Part shown: piece by piece, positions 1-7,400 of the stretch
Layout of the letters: every line of letters begins with the position of its first letter
Position numbering within the stretch: position 1 is the first letter of the stretch
Origin: Legionella sp.
GTDB lineage: Bacteria > Pseudomonadota > Gammaproteobacteria > Legionellales > Legionellaceae
DNA: 28,844 nucleotides
Direction of reading: 5' to 3'
NCBI GenBank assembly: GCA_004297865.1
Contig: SCSO01000146.1
Location: 1-28,844, forward strand
Program-made: the position numbers and the translations under genes
The notes under the pieces: model-generated
The model's database searches: none
What the model saw: only the letters and a program-made list of their open reading frames with translations
Told to the model about the DNA's origin: nothing

Positions 1-1061
1 TAGCGTTACCTTTACTCGGTGAAGGGGAAGTGCGCCATGAAGGACGAATTATTAGTGCTACTGAAGGATTGCGTATCGCTGGTTTAAAACCCTTGGAGTT
101 AGAAGCCAAAGAAGGGCTAGCACTATTAAATGGATTACAAGCTTCAGCGGCTTTAGCAATTAGTGCTTTATATAAAGCAGAGACCTTGTTTGAAACCGCA
201 GTCATTGCCGGGGCGCTTTCTGTAGATGCAGCTTGCGGTAGTGACGTACCTTTTGATGATCGTATTCAAAAAGCCCGTGGGCATAATGCTCAACGAGAGG
301 TTGCTACATTTTATCGGGAATTATTGGCAAAAAGTCCTATTCGCGAATCGCATCGCGACTGTACTCGAGTTCAGGATCCTTATTCTTTACGCTGTCAGCC
401 ACAAATCATGGGGGCGGTATGGCATCAGATCCAATTTGTCAAAGACACTCTGCAAGTAGAAGCCAATGCAGTGTCTGATAATCCTCTAGTTTTTGTAGAG
501 GATAAAGTAATCCTTTCTGGAGGCAATTTTCATGGAGAAATCATCGCCATGGCCGCCGATAATTTAGCTTTGGCCATTGCTGAAATGGGCGCGAATGCTG
601 AACGTCGCATTGCTTTGTTGATTGATCACCATTTTAGTGGTCTTCCTGCATTTTTAGTGAAAGAAAGTGGGCTGAATTCAGGCTTCATGATTCCGCATGT
701 CACAGCTGCTTCCTGTGCGAGTGATAATAAGGCTTTATCCCATCCGCATTCCGTAGACAGTTTGCCCACCTCGGCTAATCAGGAGGATCATGTATCTATG
801 GCCACCAGTGCTGCTCGACGATTACATGATATGTTGGATAATACCGCGACTATTTTGGCCATCGAATTATTAGCTGCTTGTCAGGGTTTGGAATTCCATC
901 AACCTTTACAAACCTCGCCAAAATTACAACTAATTTATAAGCAATTGCGGGCAAAGATTGCACCTTATGATCGGGATAGACTTTTTGCTCCAGATATTGC
1001 CTGGGTCAAAGAGCAGATTTTGCAAGGTCATTTTTCCTTTGCTGCAGCAAAGCTCAACTAA
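1..1061 (+). CDS. hutH: Histidine ammonia-lyase (C-terminal part, 5' end outside window)
   Basis: Deaminates L-histidine to trans-urocanate, the first step of histidine degradation in the cytoplasm. The frame is open from base 3 and begins inside the conserved ALPLLGEGE segment, so the Ala-Ser-Gly triad that forms the MIO cofactor lies upstream of the window. A GTG at 30 could pass as a start but is internal to the family. Visible family landmarks are the QPQIMG/VEANAVSDNPLV stretch, the GGNFHGE active-site loop and SANQEDHVSM near the C-terminus. The EDH in that last motif fits histidine rather than phenylalanine or tyrosine lyases. About 353 of the usual ~510 residues are present. The aldehyde dehydrogenase follows after 13 bases with a GAGGTG ribosome site. 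No hutU or hutI is seen here. Confidence 0.93.
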   Translation, partial: ALPLLGEGEVRHEGRIISATEGLRIAGLKPLELEAKEGLALLNGLQASAALAISALYKAETLFETAVIAGALSVDAACGSDVPFDDRIQKARGHNAQREVATFYRELLAKSPIRESHRDCTRVQDPYSLRCQPQIMGAVWHQIQFVKDTLQVEANAVSDNPLVFVEDKVILSGGNFHGEIIAMAADNLALAIAEMGANAERRIALLIDHHFSGLPAFLVKESGLNSGFMIPHVTAASCASDNKALSHPHSVDSLPTSANQEDHVSMATSAARRLHDMLDNTATILAIELLAACQGLEFHQPLQTSPKLQLIYKQLRAKIAPYDRDRLFAPDIAWVKEQILQGHFSFAAAKLN

Positions 1062-1074
1062 ATGAGGTGAACAA

Positions 1075-2469
1075 ATGGATTTGAATATTTATCTTAAAAC
1101 CCTGGAAATTGAGCATGCCAATAATCCGTATCCTTTATTGGATGAAAGAAAAAAGGTCCTGCAAGCTTTAAAGAAAGGCTTGCAGGAAGAGGCCTTGCCA
1201 TTGGCTGAGGCGGTGAATAAGGATTTTAGCCATAGAGCTCAGGAGGAAACGCTTTTTTTAGAAGTCTTTCCTACTCTCCAGGCGATTAATTTTTGTTTAC
1301 GCCATTTGAAGAGTTGGATGAAAAAACGTAAGCGCGAGGTTTCTTGGTTATTCTTTCCTGCACAGGCTTATACCTTTCCACAACCTTTGGGGGTTGTCGG
1401 AATTATGGTTCCTTGGAATTATCCTCTGTATTTAGCCTTAGTTCCGGCAATTTATGCGGTGGCTGCCGGTAATAGGGTCATGATTAAAATGTCGGAACTA
1501 TCTCCCAACCTAGGTTTATTTCTTCAGTCTCTTATCCAAAGATTAGAATTATCGGACTTTATATTAATCGTCAATGGGGATGTGGAAGTAGCTAAAGAGT
1601 TCTCAGCATTACCTTTTGGTCATTTGCTCTTCACAGGTTCCTCAGATATAGGTAAACAGGTGATGAAAACGGCGAGCGAAAACCTAACTCCAGTCACCTT
1701 GGAGTTAGGAGGGAAATCACCAGCGATTTTATCGCGCACCATGAATCCTAATTATTTTGCTCGTTTATTTATGGGTAAACTCTTTAATGCGGCGCAAACC
1801 TGTGTAGCGCCCGATTATTTATTGATTCCCGAAGGTTGGGAAGGGCGTGTAGAACAAGAACTACAACTGTTTTTAGAACAGCATTATCCGCGACTGATCC
1901 AAAACAAGGACTATACCTGTATTGTTTCGCCACATCACAAACAACGCCTTTTAGACTTATTAGAAGATGCCCGGACAAAAGGGGCTAAGGTAATCCCTTT
2001 TGGCGAGTTAGAATCGGATAGTATCAAATTACCTCTTTATTTACTCTTGAATGTGTATCCCGATATGCGGGTGATGCAGGAAGAAATTTTTGGACCACTC
2101 TTACCGGTGGTGACTTATAAAACCATGCAAGATGCTGTGACTATCATTAATAAAGGTAGCAATCCTCTAGCACTATATTATTTTGGTGAAGATGCGGAAG
2201 AATTGGAGCTATTGCAAACGCAGACTCTTTCGGGTGCATTAACCATCAATGATACGGTAATGCATGTGGGTATTGACGATTTACCTTTTGGAGGGGTAGG
2301 GCAAAGTGGTATGGGTCATTATCATGGCCGAGAAGGCTTTGATACCTTTTCAAAGTTAAAGGGGATTATGATTCAAAGAAGATTATCTCCAATCACCTGG
2401 CTTTATCCACCTTATGGGAAATTATTACGTTACTTTTTAACTTATATAGGCGGCTTGAAACTGAAATAA
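1075..2469 (+). CDS. Aldehyde dehydrogenase, coniferyl-aldehyde dehydrogenase type
   Basis: NAD(P)-dependent oxidation of an aldehyde to its acid; 464 residues, the size of the short class-3-like aldehyde dehydrogenases. Seen in the protein: the PWNYPL nucleotide-fold motif near 113-118, the LFTGSSDIGK cofactor loop near 185-194, catalytic Glu210 in ELGGKSP, nucleophile Cys243 in AAQTCVAPDY, EEIFGP, and the C-terminal FGGVGQSGMGHYHGREGF signature typical of the CalB/coniferyl-aldehyde group. The substrate cannot be read from sequence; the coniferyl label is the usual family name, and a fatty or lipid-derived aldehyde is equally possible. GAGGTG lies 7 bases before the ATG. It follows hutH by 13 bases and is probably co-transcribed, although urocanate breakdown does not need this enzyme. 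Confidence 0.87.
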   Translation: MDLNIYLKTLEIEHANNPYPLLDERKKVLQALKKGLQEEALPLAEAVNKDFSHRAQEETLFLEVFPTLQAINFCLRHLKSWMKKRKREVSWLFFPAQAYTFPQPLGVVGIMVPWNYPLYLALVPAIYAVAAGNRVMIKMSELSPNLGLFLQSLIQRLELSDFILIVNGDVEVAKEFSALPFGHLLFTGSSDIGKQVMKTASENLTPVTLELGGKSPAILSRTMNPNYFARLFMGKLFNAAQTCVAPDYLLIPEGWEGRVEQELQLFLEQHYPRLIQNKDYTCIVSPHHKQRLLDLLEDARTKGAKVIPFGELESDSIKLPLYLLLNVYPDMRVMQEEIFGPLLPVVTYKTMQDAVTIINKGSNPLALYYFGEDAEELELLQTQTLSGALTINDTVMHVGIDDLPFGGVGQSGMGHYHGREGFDTFSKLKGIMIQRRLSPITWLYPPYGKLLRYFLTYIGGLKLK

Positions 2470-2528
2470 TTGATGATGTCCTTTGGGTTTCACGTTATTC
2501 TATGCTTTTGAATTAATGTCGAGTGCAT

Positions 2529-2966
2529 ATGAACGTGGAAATCTATACCGACGGGGCTTGTAAAGGTAATCCTGGCCCGGGTGGTTGGGGCGTTTTATTA
2601 CGTTGCAAAGGACAAGAAAAATCCTTGTATGGTGGTGAAACATTTACTACGAATAACCGCATGGAATTGCTAGCTGCGATTAAAGGTTTAGAATCCCTTA
2701 ATCGTCATTGCGAGGTGGATTTATACACGGATTCCCAATATTTAAGACAAGGAATTACGGAGTGGATCCATACTTGGAAAAAAAACGGTTGGCGTAACTC
2801 CAAGAAAGAAGATGTAAAAAATGCTGATCTTTGGCAACTCTTAGATACTATAGCTAAGAAACATAAAATACGCTGGCATTGGGTAAAGGGACATTCTGGG
2901 CATAAGGAAAATGATATAGTTGATGCCCTAGCGAATAAAGCGATTGAGGAATTATCTCAGCTTTAA
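2529..2966 (+). CDS. rnhA: Ribonuclease HI
   Basis: Endonuclease cutting the RNA strand of RNA-DNA hybrids in the cytoplasm (R-loops, primer removal). With the ATG at 2529 the protein has 145 residues, and the four metal-binding acids fall at Asp8, Glu46, Asp68 and Asp132, each exactly two less than in E. coli (10, 48, 70, 134). Motifs are YTDGACKGNPGPGGWG, NNRMELLA, LYTDSQY and the HWVKGHSGHKENDIVD handle end. A GTG at 2523 would add two residues (Met-His) and cannot be excluded, because neither start has a strong ribosome site. dnaQ follows after 9 bases. rnhA and dnaQ are also neighbours in E. coli, but divergent there and co-directional here. Confidence 0.95.
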   Translation: MNVEIYTDGACKGNPGPGGWGVLLRCKGQEKSLYGGETFTTNNRMELLAAIKGLESLNRHCEVDLYTDSQYLRQGITEWIHTWKKNGWRNSKKEDVKNADLWQLLDTIAKKHKIRWHWVKGHSGHKENDIVDALANKAIEELSQL

Positions 2967-2975
2967 GGAATTATC

Positions 2976-3683
2976 ATGCGACAAATAATTTTAGATACCG
3001 AAACCACCGGTATTGGTCACGAACAAGGACATAAGGTCATTGAAATTGGCTGTGTGGAATTAATTGATAGAAAATTGACTGGTAAACATTATCATGTTTA
3101 TTTAAATCCTCAGAGAGAAGTGGATGAAGGTGCTTTTCGAGTTCATGGGATCAGTTCAGAATTCCTTAAAGACAAACCACTCTTTAAAGAGATCGTTTCG
3201 GAGTTTTTGCAATTTATCGGTGGTGCGCAATTAATTATTCATAATGCACCCTTCGACGTAGGTTTTCTCAACGCGGAATTAAAACATGCTCAGTGGAAAA
3301 AGTCTTTAGGAGACTATTGCGATGTCTTAGACACGCTGGTTTTAGCGCGTGAAAAACACCCAGGTCAGCGCAATAGCCTCGATGCGCTATGTAAACGGTA
3401 TGATATCGATAACTCTAATCGCCAATTACATGGCGCATTATTGGATGCGGAAATCTTAGCTTTTGTATATTTAGCAATGACTGGTGGACAAACCAGCCTC
3501 TTTGCCGAAACAGAATCCGCGGGCAACCATGTGGAAGCTAAAGTACTAGACATTGCCCCCTTACATTTACCCAATCCAGTTTTACTGCAAGCCAGCGTCG
3601 AAGAATTAGCGGAGCATGAGCAATATATTGCATTCTTAAAAAAGAAATCGGGGATTGATCATTGGACGGAAGTTGAGGCATAA
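2976..3683 (+). CDS. dnaQ: DNA polymerase III epsilon subunit (3'-5' proofreading exonuclease)
   Basis: Removes mispaired 3' ends in the Pol III core, bound to the alpha polymerase subunit. The DEDDh exonuclease fold is complete: Asp7 and Glu9 in DTETTG, Asp94 in HNAPFDVGF, His152 and Asp157 in LHGALLDAE. The last ~55 residues, after a Gln/Thr-rich linker, match the position of the alpha-binding tail. The length of 235 is close to the usual ~240. The ATG is preceded by AAGGAA, 7 bases away. It is the last gene before a 13-bp perfect hairpin at 3687-3718. Confidence 0.95.
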   Translation: MRQIILDTETTGIGHEQGHKVIEIGCVELIDRKLTGKHYHVYLNPQREVDEGAFRVHGISSEFLKDKPLFKEIVSEFLQFIGGAQLIIHNAPFDVGFLNAELKHAQWKKSLGDYCDVLDTLVLAREKHPGQRNSLDALCKRYDIDNSNRQLHGALLDAEILAFVYLAMTGGQTSLFAETESAGNHVEAKVLDIAPLHLPNPVLLQASVEELAEHEQYIAFLKKKSGIDHWTEVEA

Positions 3684-3686
3684 AAA

Positions 3687-3718
3687 AATAAACCCTGATG
3701 CGAAGATCAGGGTTTATT
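3687..3718. terminator. Bidirectional intrinsic terminator between dnaQ and the Thr-rich gene
   Basis: Perfect 13-bp inverted repeat, AATAAACCCTGAT (3687-3699) and ATCAGGGTTTATT (3706-3718), with a 6-base loop. An A-run at 3682-3687 gives a U-tract for the minus-strand transcript, and the U-rich right arm serves the plus strand. It lies between two converging genes. Confidence 0.85.
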
Positions 3719-3734
3719 AGATTTACTGTTAATC

Positions 3735-4259
3735 TTAAGACTTAGGAACCAAGTATTGCTCAGCGAAATTCTTACCAATACATTCCCCTAAAGTACGTCC
3801 CCATTTAGACGCATTCTCATCATTAATGGTAGCTGGAACATTCGGATAAATTTCTTTTTGACATTTAGTTGAAATGTCTGGAATTAAAGTAATGCATTTT
3901 TCATAAGAAATTTTCAAATCATCAAAACGTTTTTTCAAATCAGCATCGCCCAAAAATCCTTTACAAACCACATCAGGTAGTAAGGGTGACATTTGACTTA
4001 ACCAAGCATCTTTAGGCATATCAGTAGACGCTTTAGTATCAGTACTTGGAGTAGTTGTGGTGGTAGTAGTACTCGTTCCAGTAGTACCGGTTGAATCAGT
4101 AGGGGTAGTAGTAGGAGTACCAGTAGTAGTTGTTGTAGTAGCACCTTGAGTAGGCGTAGTAGTACTAGTACTAGTAGCCGGTTCTTCTGCAAAACCAATC
4201 ATAGGTATGAAAGCACTACTTAAAGCAATAGAGGTAGCAATAATCAAATTCCTTGACAT
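3735..4259 (-). CDS. Exported protein with Thr-rich linker and four-Cys C-terminal domain
   Basis: Function unknown. The ATG at 4259 is chosen because AAGGAT lies 8 bases before it and because it starts a clean signal peptide: basic MSRN, a hydrophobic core, probable cut after Gly-Phe-Ala24. A frame extension back to 4364 has no ribosome site and would bury the signal. Residues 29-80 are a low-complexity linker made almost only of Thr with Ser, Pro and Gly. Residues 81-174 form a compact domain with Cys99, Cys122, Cys133 and Cys160, an arrangement that could give two disulfides in the periplasm or outside the cell, ending in WGRTLGECIGKNFAEQYL. The layout (signal, mucin-like Thr/Ser stalk, small Cys domain) suggests a secreted or surface protein. 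No family was recognised. Confidence 0.75.
   Translation of the reverse strand: MSRNLIIATSIALSSAFIPMIGFAEEPATSTSTTTPTQGATTTTTTGTPTTTPTDSTGTTGTSTTTTTTTPSTDTKASTDMPKDAWLSQMSPLLPDVVCKGFLGDADLKKRFDDLKISYEKCITLIPDISTKCQKEIYPNVPATINDENASKWGRTLGECIGKNFAEQYLVPKS
4020..4178 (-). repeat. Low-complexity Thr-coding tract
   Basis: The part of the 3735-4259 gene coding for residues 28-80 is a near-trinucleotide array of ACT/ACC/ACA codons, read on the plus strand as repeats of GTA, GTT and GGT. The codons are mixed, so it is not a perfect microsatellite. Such a tract can change length by slippage or unequal recombination in steps that keep frame only if three bases are gained or lost. Confidence 0.7.
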
Positions 4260-4371
4260 TTTTATATCCTTTTTGATGGGCCACAATATAATAGTAGAAC
4301 AAAATAAAAAAAATGCCTCATAAATATTCATTTTGATTTTTTTAGGAATTTTCCAGTTTAGCACTCTATTT

Positions 4372-4437
4372 GGCCTTTAAAGGCCTATCCACACACCCGC
4401 ATGGCTTATAATTGCTTGAATTGTTCAAATAATGAAC
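4372..4437 (+). promoter_or_regulatory. Divergent intergenic control region upstream of the L,D-transpeptidase gene
   Basis: Contains a perfect 14-base palindrome GGCCTTTAAAGGCC (4372-4385), an exact -10 consensus TATAAT (4407-4412) with no good -35, and overlapping inverted half-sites TTGAA/TTCAA (4416-4428) and GTTCA/TGAAC (4423-4437). A transcript from the -10 would start near 4419, inside the half-sites, so these could be an operator. This is inference from pattern only. Confidence 0.35.
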
Positions 4438-4476
4438 TAAACTTGTAGGGTAGATGGAAATAAAGAAGGACTAAAT

Positions 4477-4950
4477 ATGGAAAAGTCTAACTCTCGCATC
4501 GTTAAGATCGCAGGCTATTTATCAATACCTTTAAGTATTTTCCTTTTTAACACCAGTTTTGCTGCTGGAAATACCTTTGTGTTTAATCCTAATACCTTAA
4601 CTTGGAAAGCGATTAATGAGCACGGCAAGGTAGTGCGCTCAGGTAGAGGCTCCGGTGGTCGCGGCTATTGTAAAGATATAGGTCGTGGTTGCAAAACCCC
4701 TTCAGGGGTTTATAGCATTATCAGTAAAGGTGGGCCAGGATGCCGTTCCAGCCGTTATCCAGTGGGTAAAGGGGGCGCTCCTATGCCTTACTGCATGTTT
4801 TTTAGCCGTTATTACGCTATTCATGGCTCCTATGATGTTCCAAATTACAATGCCAGCCATGGTTGTGTTCGTGTTAGACCCAATGATGCGAGCTGGTTAA
4901 GCCATAATTTTATTCGTATTGGTACTAAAGTAATTATTAAACCTTATTAA
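4477..4950 (+). CDS. Exported L,D-transpeptidase (YkuD family)
   Basis: Predicted to form or exchange 3-3 type or protein cross-links on peptidoglycan in the periplasm. The N-terminus (residues 1-30) is a signal peptide ending in TSFAA. The catalytic domain follows directly, with the family motif: His116 in YAIHGSYD and Ser127-His128-Gly129-Cys130 plus Arg132 in NASHGCVRV. There is no LysM or other wall-binding module, and 157 residues is short, like minimal single-domain members. Four further Cys (65, 72, 89, 106) lie before the catalytic one, unusual for the family and possibly disulfide-forming. AAGGAC lies 6 bases before the ATG. It is monocistronic, between a divergent and a convergent gene. 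Confidence 0.88.
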   Translation: MEKSNSRIVKIAGYLSIPLSIFLFNTSFAAGNTFVFNPNTLTWKAINEHGKVVRSGRGSGGRGYCKDIGRGCKTPSGVYSIISKGGPGCRSSRYPVGKGGAPMPYCMFFSRYYAIHGSYDVPNYNASHGCVRVRPNDASWLSHNFIRIGTKVIIKPY

Positions 4951-4953
4951 TCT

Positions 4954-5014
4954 TTTCACTAAAGCAGTCCTTCCGTAGTGAAACCTAACCACTCTTGATA
5001 GTTAAGAGTGGTTA
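4954..5014. terminator. Tandem hairpins terminating the L,D-transpeptidase gene and erpA
   Basis: First hairpin TTTCACTA/TAGTGAAA (4954-4961/4976-4983), loop of 14. Second, stronger one TAACCACTCTT/AAGAGTGGTTA (4986-4996/5004-5014), an 11-bp perfect stem with a 7-base loop followed on the plus strand by TTTATT. They sit between convergent genes and can serve both strands; for the plus strand the second is the likely terminator. Confidence 0.75.
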
Positions 5015-5018
5015 TTTA

Positions 5019-5408
5019 TTAATAATCTTCGTCATCCATACTAAATGAAGAGCCACAACCGCAGGTTGTTTTGGCATTAGGGTTTCTAATAATAAATTGT
5101 TCGCCTTGAATACCTTGGGTATAGTCAATTTCTGCATCATGAAGATATTGGTAACTCATTGAATCAATTAATAATTTAATTACAGAGACTCCATCAGAGC
5201 ATTGTTGTTCAATAACCACATCATCTTCATTGATTTGCTCATCAAAACTAAAACCATACTGAAAGCCCGAACAACCGCCGCCGGATATGGAAACTCTTAA
5301 ATTAAGATTATCATTGTTTTCTTCTTTAATTAATTCAGCCACCTTATCCGCCGCACTTACTGAAAAGCGGACATCATTAAGGCTGGGGGATATATCAATC
5401 GCTGCCAT
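5019..5408 (-). CDS. erpA: Iron-sulfur cluster insertion protein ErpA
   Basis: A-type carrier that passes 2Fe-2S or 4Fe-4S clusters to apo-enzymes, including isoprenoid-synthesis enzymes. The 129-residue protein carries the three cluster ligands Cys46 (GGGCSGFQYGF), Cys116 and Cys118 (KTTCGCGSSF). ErpA rather than IscA is favoured by the GCSGFQYGF and NPNAKxTCGCGSSF wording. The first ~12 residues and the DDEDY tail are the variable parts. It is transcribed toward the double hairpin at 4954-5014, and mnmA lies 44 bases upstream on the same strand. Confidence 0.95.
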   Translation of the reverse strand: MAAIDISPSLNDVRFSVSAADKVAELIKEENNDNLNLRVSISGGGCSGFQYGFSFDEQINEDDVVIEQQCSDGVSVIKLLIDSMSYQYLHDAEIDYTQGIQGEQFIIRNPNAKTTCGCGSSFSMDDEDY

Positions 5409-5452
5409 ATGAACTCCAGTTAAATCTGTCTCTATTATTTAATTATATCAAA

Positions 5453-6538
5453 TCAACGAATGATTTGTTCTATGGTTGCCCCACCTAAACACTGATTTTT
5501 ATCATAAAAAACTACATATTGACCTGGGGTTACTGCTCTTTGTGGGCTGGAAAACATCACATAATGCTTTCCAGCATCAGCTGGTGAAATCATACACCCT
5601 TGCTCCGCTTGCCGATAACGGGTTTTTGCATAGCAGGTCACCGGTAACTGTTCAGAACAATCAGCTAACCAATGAATAGGGCTACATATAAGCCCTTGAG
5701 CATAAAGTCGGGGGTGTTGGCTCCCTTGAGCAACATATAAGGTGTTGGTGGCTATGTCTTTATCTACCACATACCAGGGATCTTCGCTGCTATTTTGTTG
5801 GCCACCAATGCCCAAGCCTTGACGTTGGCCAAGGGTATAAAACATCAAGCCATCATGTTGGCCTAATAATTTCTCGTCGGTACTTTTAATTTGTCCGGGT
5901 TTGGCGAGAATAAATTCATTTAAAAAGGATTTAAAGCGCTTTTCCCCAATAAAACAGATACCAGTTGAATCTTTTTTAGCTTGGGTGACTAACCCTAATT
6001 GGCTGGCAAATTCTCTAATCTGTGGCTTGGTGTAATCTCCAATGGGAAATAGGGTTTTTGCCAGTGCGCTAGGCTCGACGGCGTGCAAGAAATAGGTTTG
6101 ATCCTTCTCACGGTCTTTAGCCTTTAGCAAATAACCAATAGAGCCCTCAATCTTATTTTTTGCATAATGACCAGTGGCAATCAAATCCGCACCCAGATTT
6201 AAAGCGTGGTTAAGGAAGGCATTGAATTTAATCTCTTTATTGCAGAGTACATCGGGATTGGGGGTGCGTCCTTTTTCATATTCAGCAAGAAAATGGGTAA
6301 ACACCCGATCCCAATATTCTTTAGCGAAATTAACGGTATGTAAGGGAATACCTAATTGGGTACACACTGCTTGAGCGTCGGCAAGGTCTTGAGCGGCGGG
6401 ACAGAAAGCATCTTTGTCATCCTGTTCCCAATTTTTCATAAATAGGCCTTCTACTTGGTAGCCCTGTTCTTGCAACAACCAGGCAGCTACTGAGGAATCA
6501 ACCCCTCCGGACATGCCTACAATCACTTTCTCTTTCAT
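5453..6538 (-). CDS. mnmA: tRNA-specific 2-thiouridylase MnmA
   Basis: ATP-dependent thiolation of uridine 34 in the anticodon of Lys, Glu and Gln tRNAs; sulfur arrives through the IscS/Tus relay. The protein has 361 residues from the ATG at 6538 (a TTG one codon upstream is possible). The PP-loop is at SGGVDSS (10-16), the nucleophile Cys99 in PDVLCNKEIKF and the second catalytic Cys195 in STGICFIGEK, matching Cys102 and Cys199 of E. coli; GHYA and FYTLGQRQGLGIGG are also present. The ribosome site is weak. The gene is followed by erpA on the same strand after 44 bases, a plausible sulfur and Fe-S housekeeping unit. Confidence 0.95.
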   Translation of the reverse strand: MKEKVIVGMSGGVDSSVAAWLLQEQGYQVEGLFMKNWEQDDKDAFCPAAQDLADAQAVCTQLGIPLHTVNFAKEYWDRVFTHFLAEYEKGRTPNPDVLCNKEIKFNAFLNHALNLGADLIATGHYAKNKIEGSIGYLLKAKDREKDQTYFLHAVEPSALAKTLFPIGDYTKPQIREFASQLGLVTQAKKDSTGICFIGEKRFKSFLNEFILAKPGQIKSTDEKLLGQHDGLMFYTLGQRQGLGIGGQQNSSEDPWYVVDKDIATNTLYVAQGSQHPRLYAQGLICSPIHWLADCSEQLPVTCYAKTRYRQAEQGCMISPADAGKHYVMFSSPQRAVTPGQYVVFYDKNQCLGGATIEQIIR

Positions 6539-6607
6539 CAATTACCGTTTTTGTAAAACCAAACTACAGATTGGGCATTATCGCATATTCTTTATCTTAA
6601 GTAACCA

Positions 6608-6714
6608 CCCTCATCCGCCCTTCGGGCACCTTCTCCCGCCAGCGGGAGAAGGGAATAACGGAAAGTCTCCCTTCGCCCCGCGAGGGGAGAAGGTGCCCGA
6701 AGGGCGGATGAGGG
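6608..6714. repeat. Large palindromic (MITE/REP-like) element with 30-bp perfect inverted arms
   Basis: Bases 6608-6637 and 6685-6714 are exact reverse complements over 30 bp (arm begins CCCTCATCCGCCCTTCGGGC). Inside are further hairpins: GCCC-TTC-GGGC within each arm, TTCTCCCGC/GCGGGAGAA (6631-6639/6642-6650) and CCCC-GCGA-GGGG (6676-6687). The element is far more GC-rich than the flanks. No clear target duplication is seen and it codes for no credible protein. Its shape recalls the dispersed palindromic repeats of many proteobacteria. It separates the divergent mnmA and yceD operons. Confidence 0.85.
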
Positions 6715-6834
6715 GAGATCTAATTCACACTCCCCAATTCATCGATAACCCAATTTTGCCATTTGAATTACCCCAGCCTTGATGATAAAGTCTCCTCTTT
6801 AGAAAATAGAAATATCATAAAAAAGATCAATAAG

Positions 6835-6863
6835 TTGATAAATTCTACTACTTGTAAGATAAT
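6835..6863 (+). promoter_or_regulatory. Sigma70-type promoter of the yceD-rpmF-plsX-fab operon
   Basis: TTGATA (6835-6840) and GATAAT (6858-6863) each match five of six consensus bases, with an exact 17-base spacer. The start of transcription would be near 6870, giving a leader of only about 16 bases before the yceD ATG at 6886. Confidence 0.6.
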
Positions 6864-6885
6864 AACGAATTTGGATGTTTGCATC

Positions 6886-7305
6886 ATGCTGCACTTAAAC
6901 GATTTAGTGAAACAAGACCAACATACAAAAGAGCTGAGTATCACCGAGCGATTACCCAGTTATATTGCTACACCCTGTCATGTAAAAGTGACTTATCAAG
7001 TGGAAGCTAAAGATAAATTTTACTTGATTCGGATGAATGTTTGTGGCGATTTAACCATCAGTTGTCAACGCTGTCTTGATGAGTTTGTTTTCCCTTATGA
7101 GAATCAAACGGAAATTGCGGCTTGCCGAACTGACGAAAGGGCTGAGCAGTTATTGGAGATGTATGAATGTGTAGTTGCCCCCATGGATCAAGTGGATCTT
7201 ACTGATCTGGTGGTGGATGAATTACATCTTTATGCGCCACTGTTTCATGCGCAGGCCAGTGATTGTGCCGATGAAATCACCCAAATTTTTAATGAAAAAA
7301 GCTAG
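6886..7305 (+). CDS. yceD: YceD / DUF177 family large-ribosomal-RNA accumulation protein
   Basis: A small protein implicated in 23S rRNA accumulation and almost always encoded just before rpmF. 139 residues from the ATG at 6886. Earlier in-frame starts (back to 6763) would cross the promoter and add a Lys/Asn-rich stretch with no family resemblance, so they are rejected. Visible are the CQRCLDEF motif (a CxxC pair), an acidic centre with DLTDLVVDELHLYAPL, and a C-terminal Cys in SDCADE. In some relatives these cysteines may bind metal. It leads the operon; rpmF begins 95 bases later. Confidence 0.88.
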   Translation: MLHLNDLVKQDQHTKELSITERLPSYIATPCHVKVTYQVEAKDKFYLIRMNVCGDLTISCQRCLDEFVFPYENQTEIAACRTDERAEQLLEMYECVVAPMDQVDLTDLVVDELHLYAPLFHAQASDCADEITQIFNEKS

Positions 7306-7308
7306 GCA

Positions 7309-7358
7309 TACCGATATTTTGTGTATTAAACACTTGGATTGATGATGAAAAATCGGTA
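7309..7358 (+). other. Stem-loop in the yceD-rpmF spacer (rpmF leader)
   Basis: TACCGAT (7309-7315) pairs with ATCGGTA (7352-7358); with a one-base bulge the stem extends through TTTT (7317-7320) and AAAA (7348-7351). A small GTGT/ACAC hairpin lies in the loop. It could be a partial terminator, an RNase processing site or a leader tuning L32 synthesis. The structure is seen; the role is inferred. Confidence 0.4.
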
Positions 7359-7400
7359 ATATTCCCGCCTTATAAATGCAATTTGTTTAGGAGTAATACA

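Noticed and set aside
2523..2528. GTG start for rnhA two codons upstream
   Set aside because: The ATG at 2529 places the catalytic acids in exact register with the family; kept only as an alternative.
3998..4198. Leu-rich 66-residue minus-strand frame
   Set aside because: It is a shifted frame of the Thr-coding tract; repeated ACT/ACC read one base off gives Leu/Val runs. No ribosome site.
6513..6782. 89-residue plus-strand frame across the large palindrome
   Set aside because: It crosses the mnmA start, the palindrome and the spacer; the Pro/Gly-rich middle is just the translation of the hairpin arms.
6763..6885. N-terminal extension of yceD
   Set aside because: It would be translated from DNA that contains the promoter, and its Asn/Lys-rich residues do not match the family.
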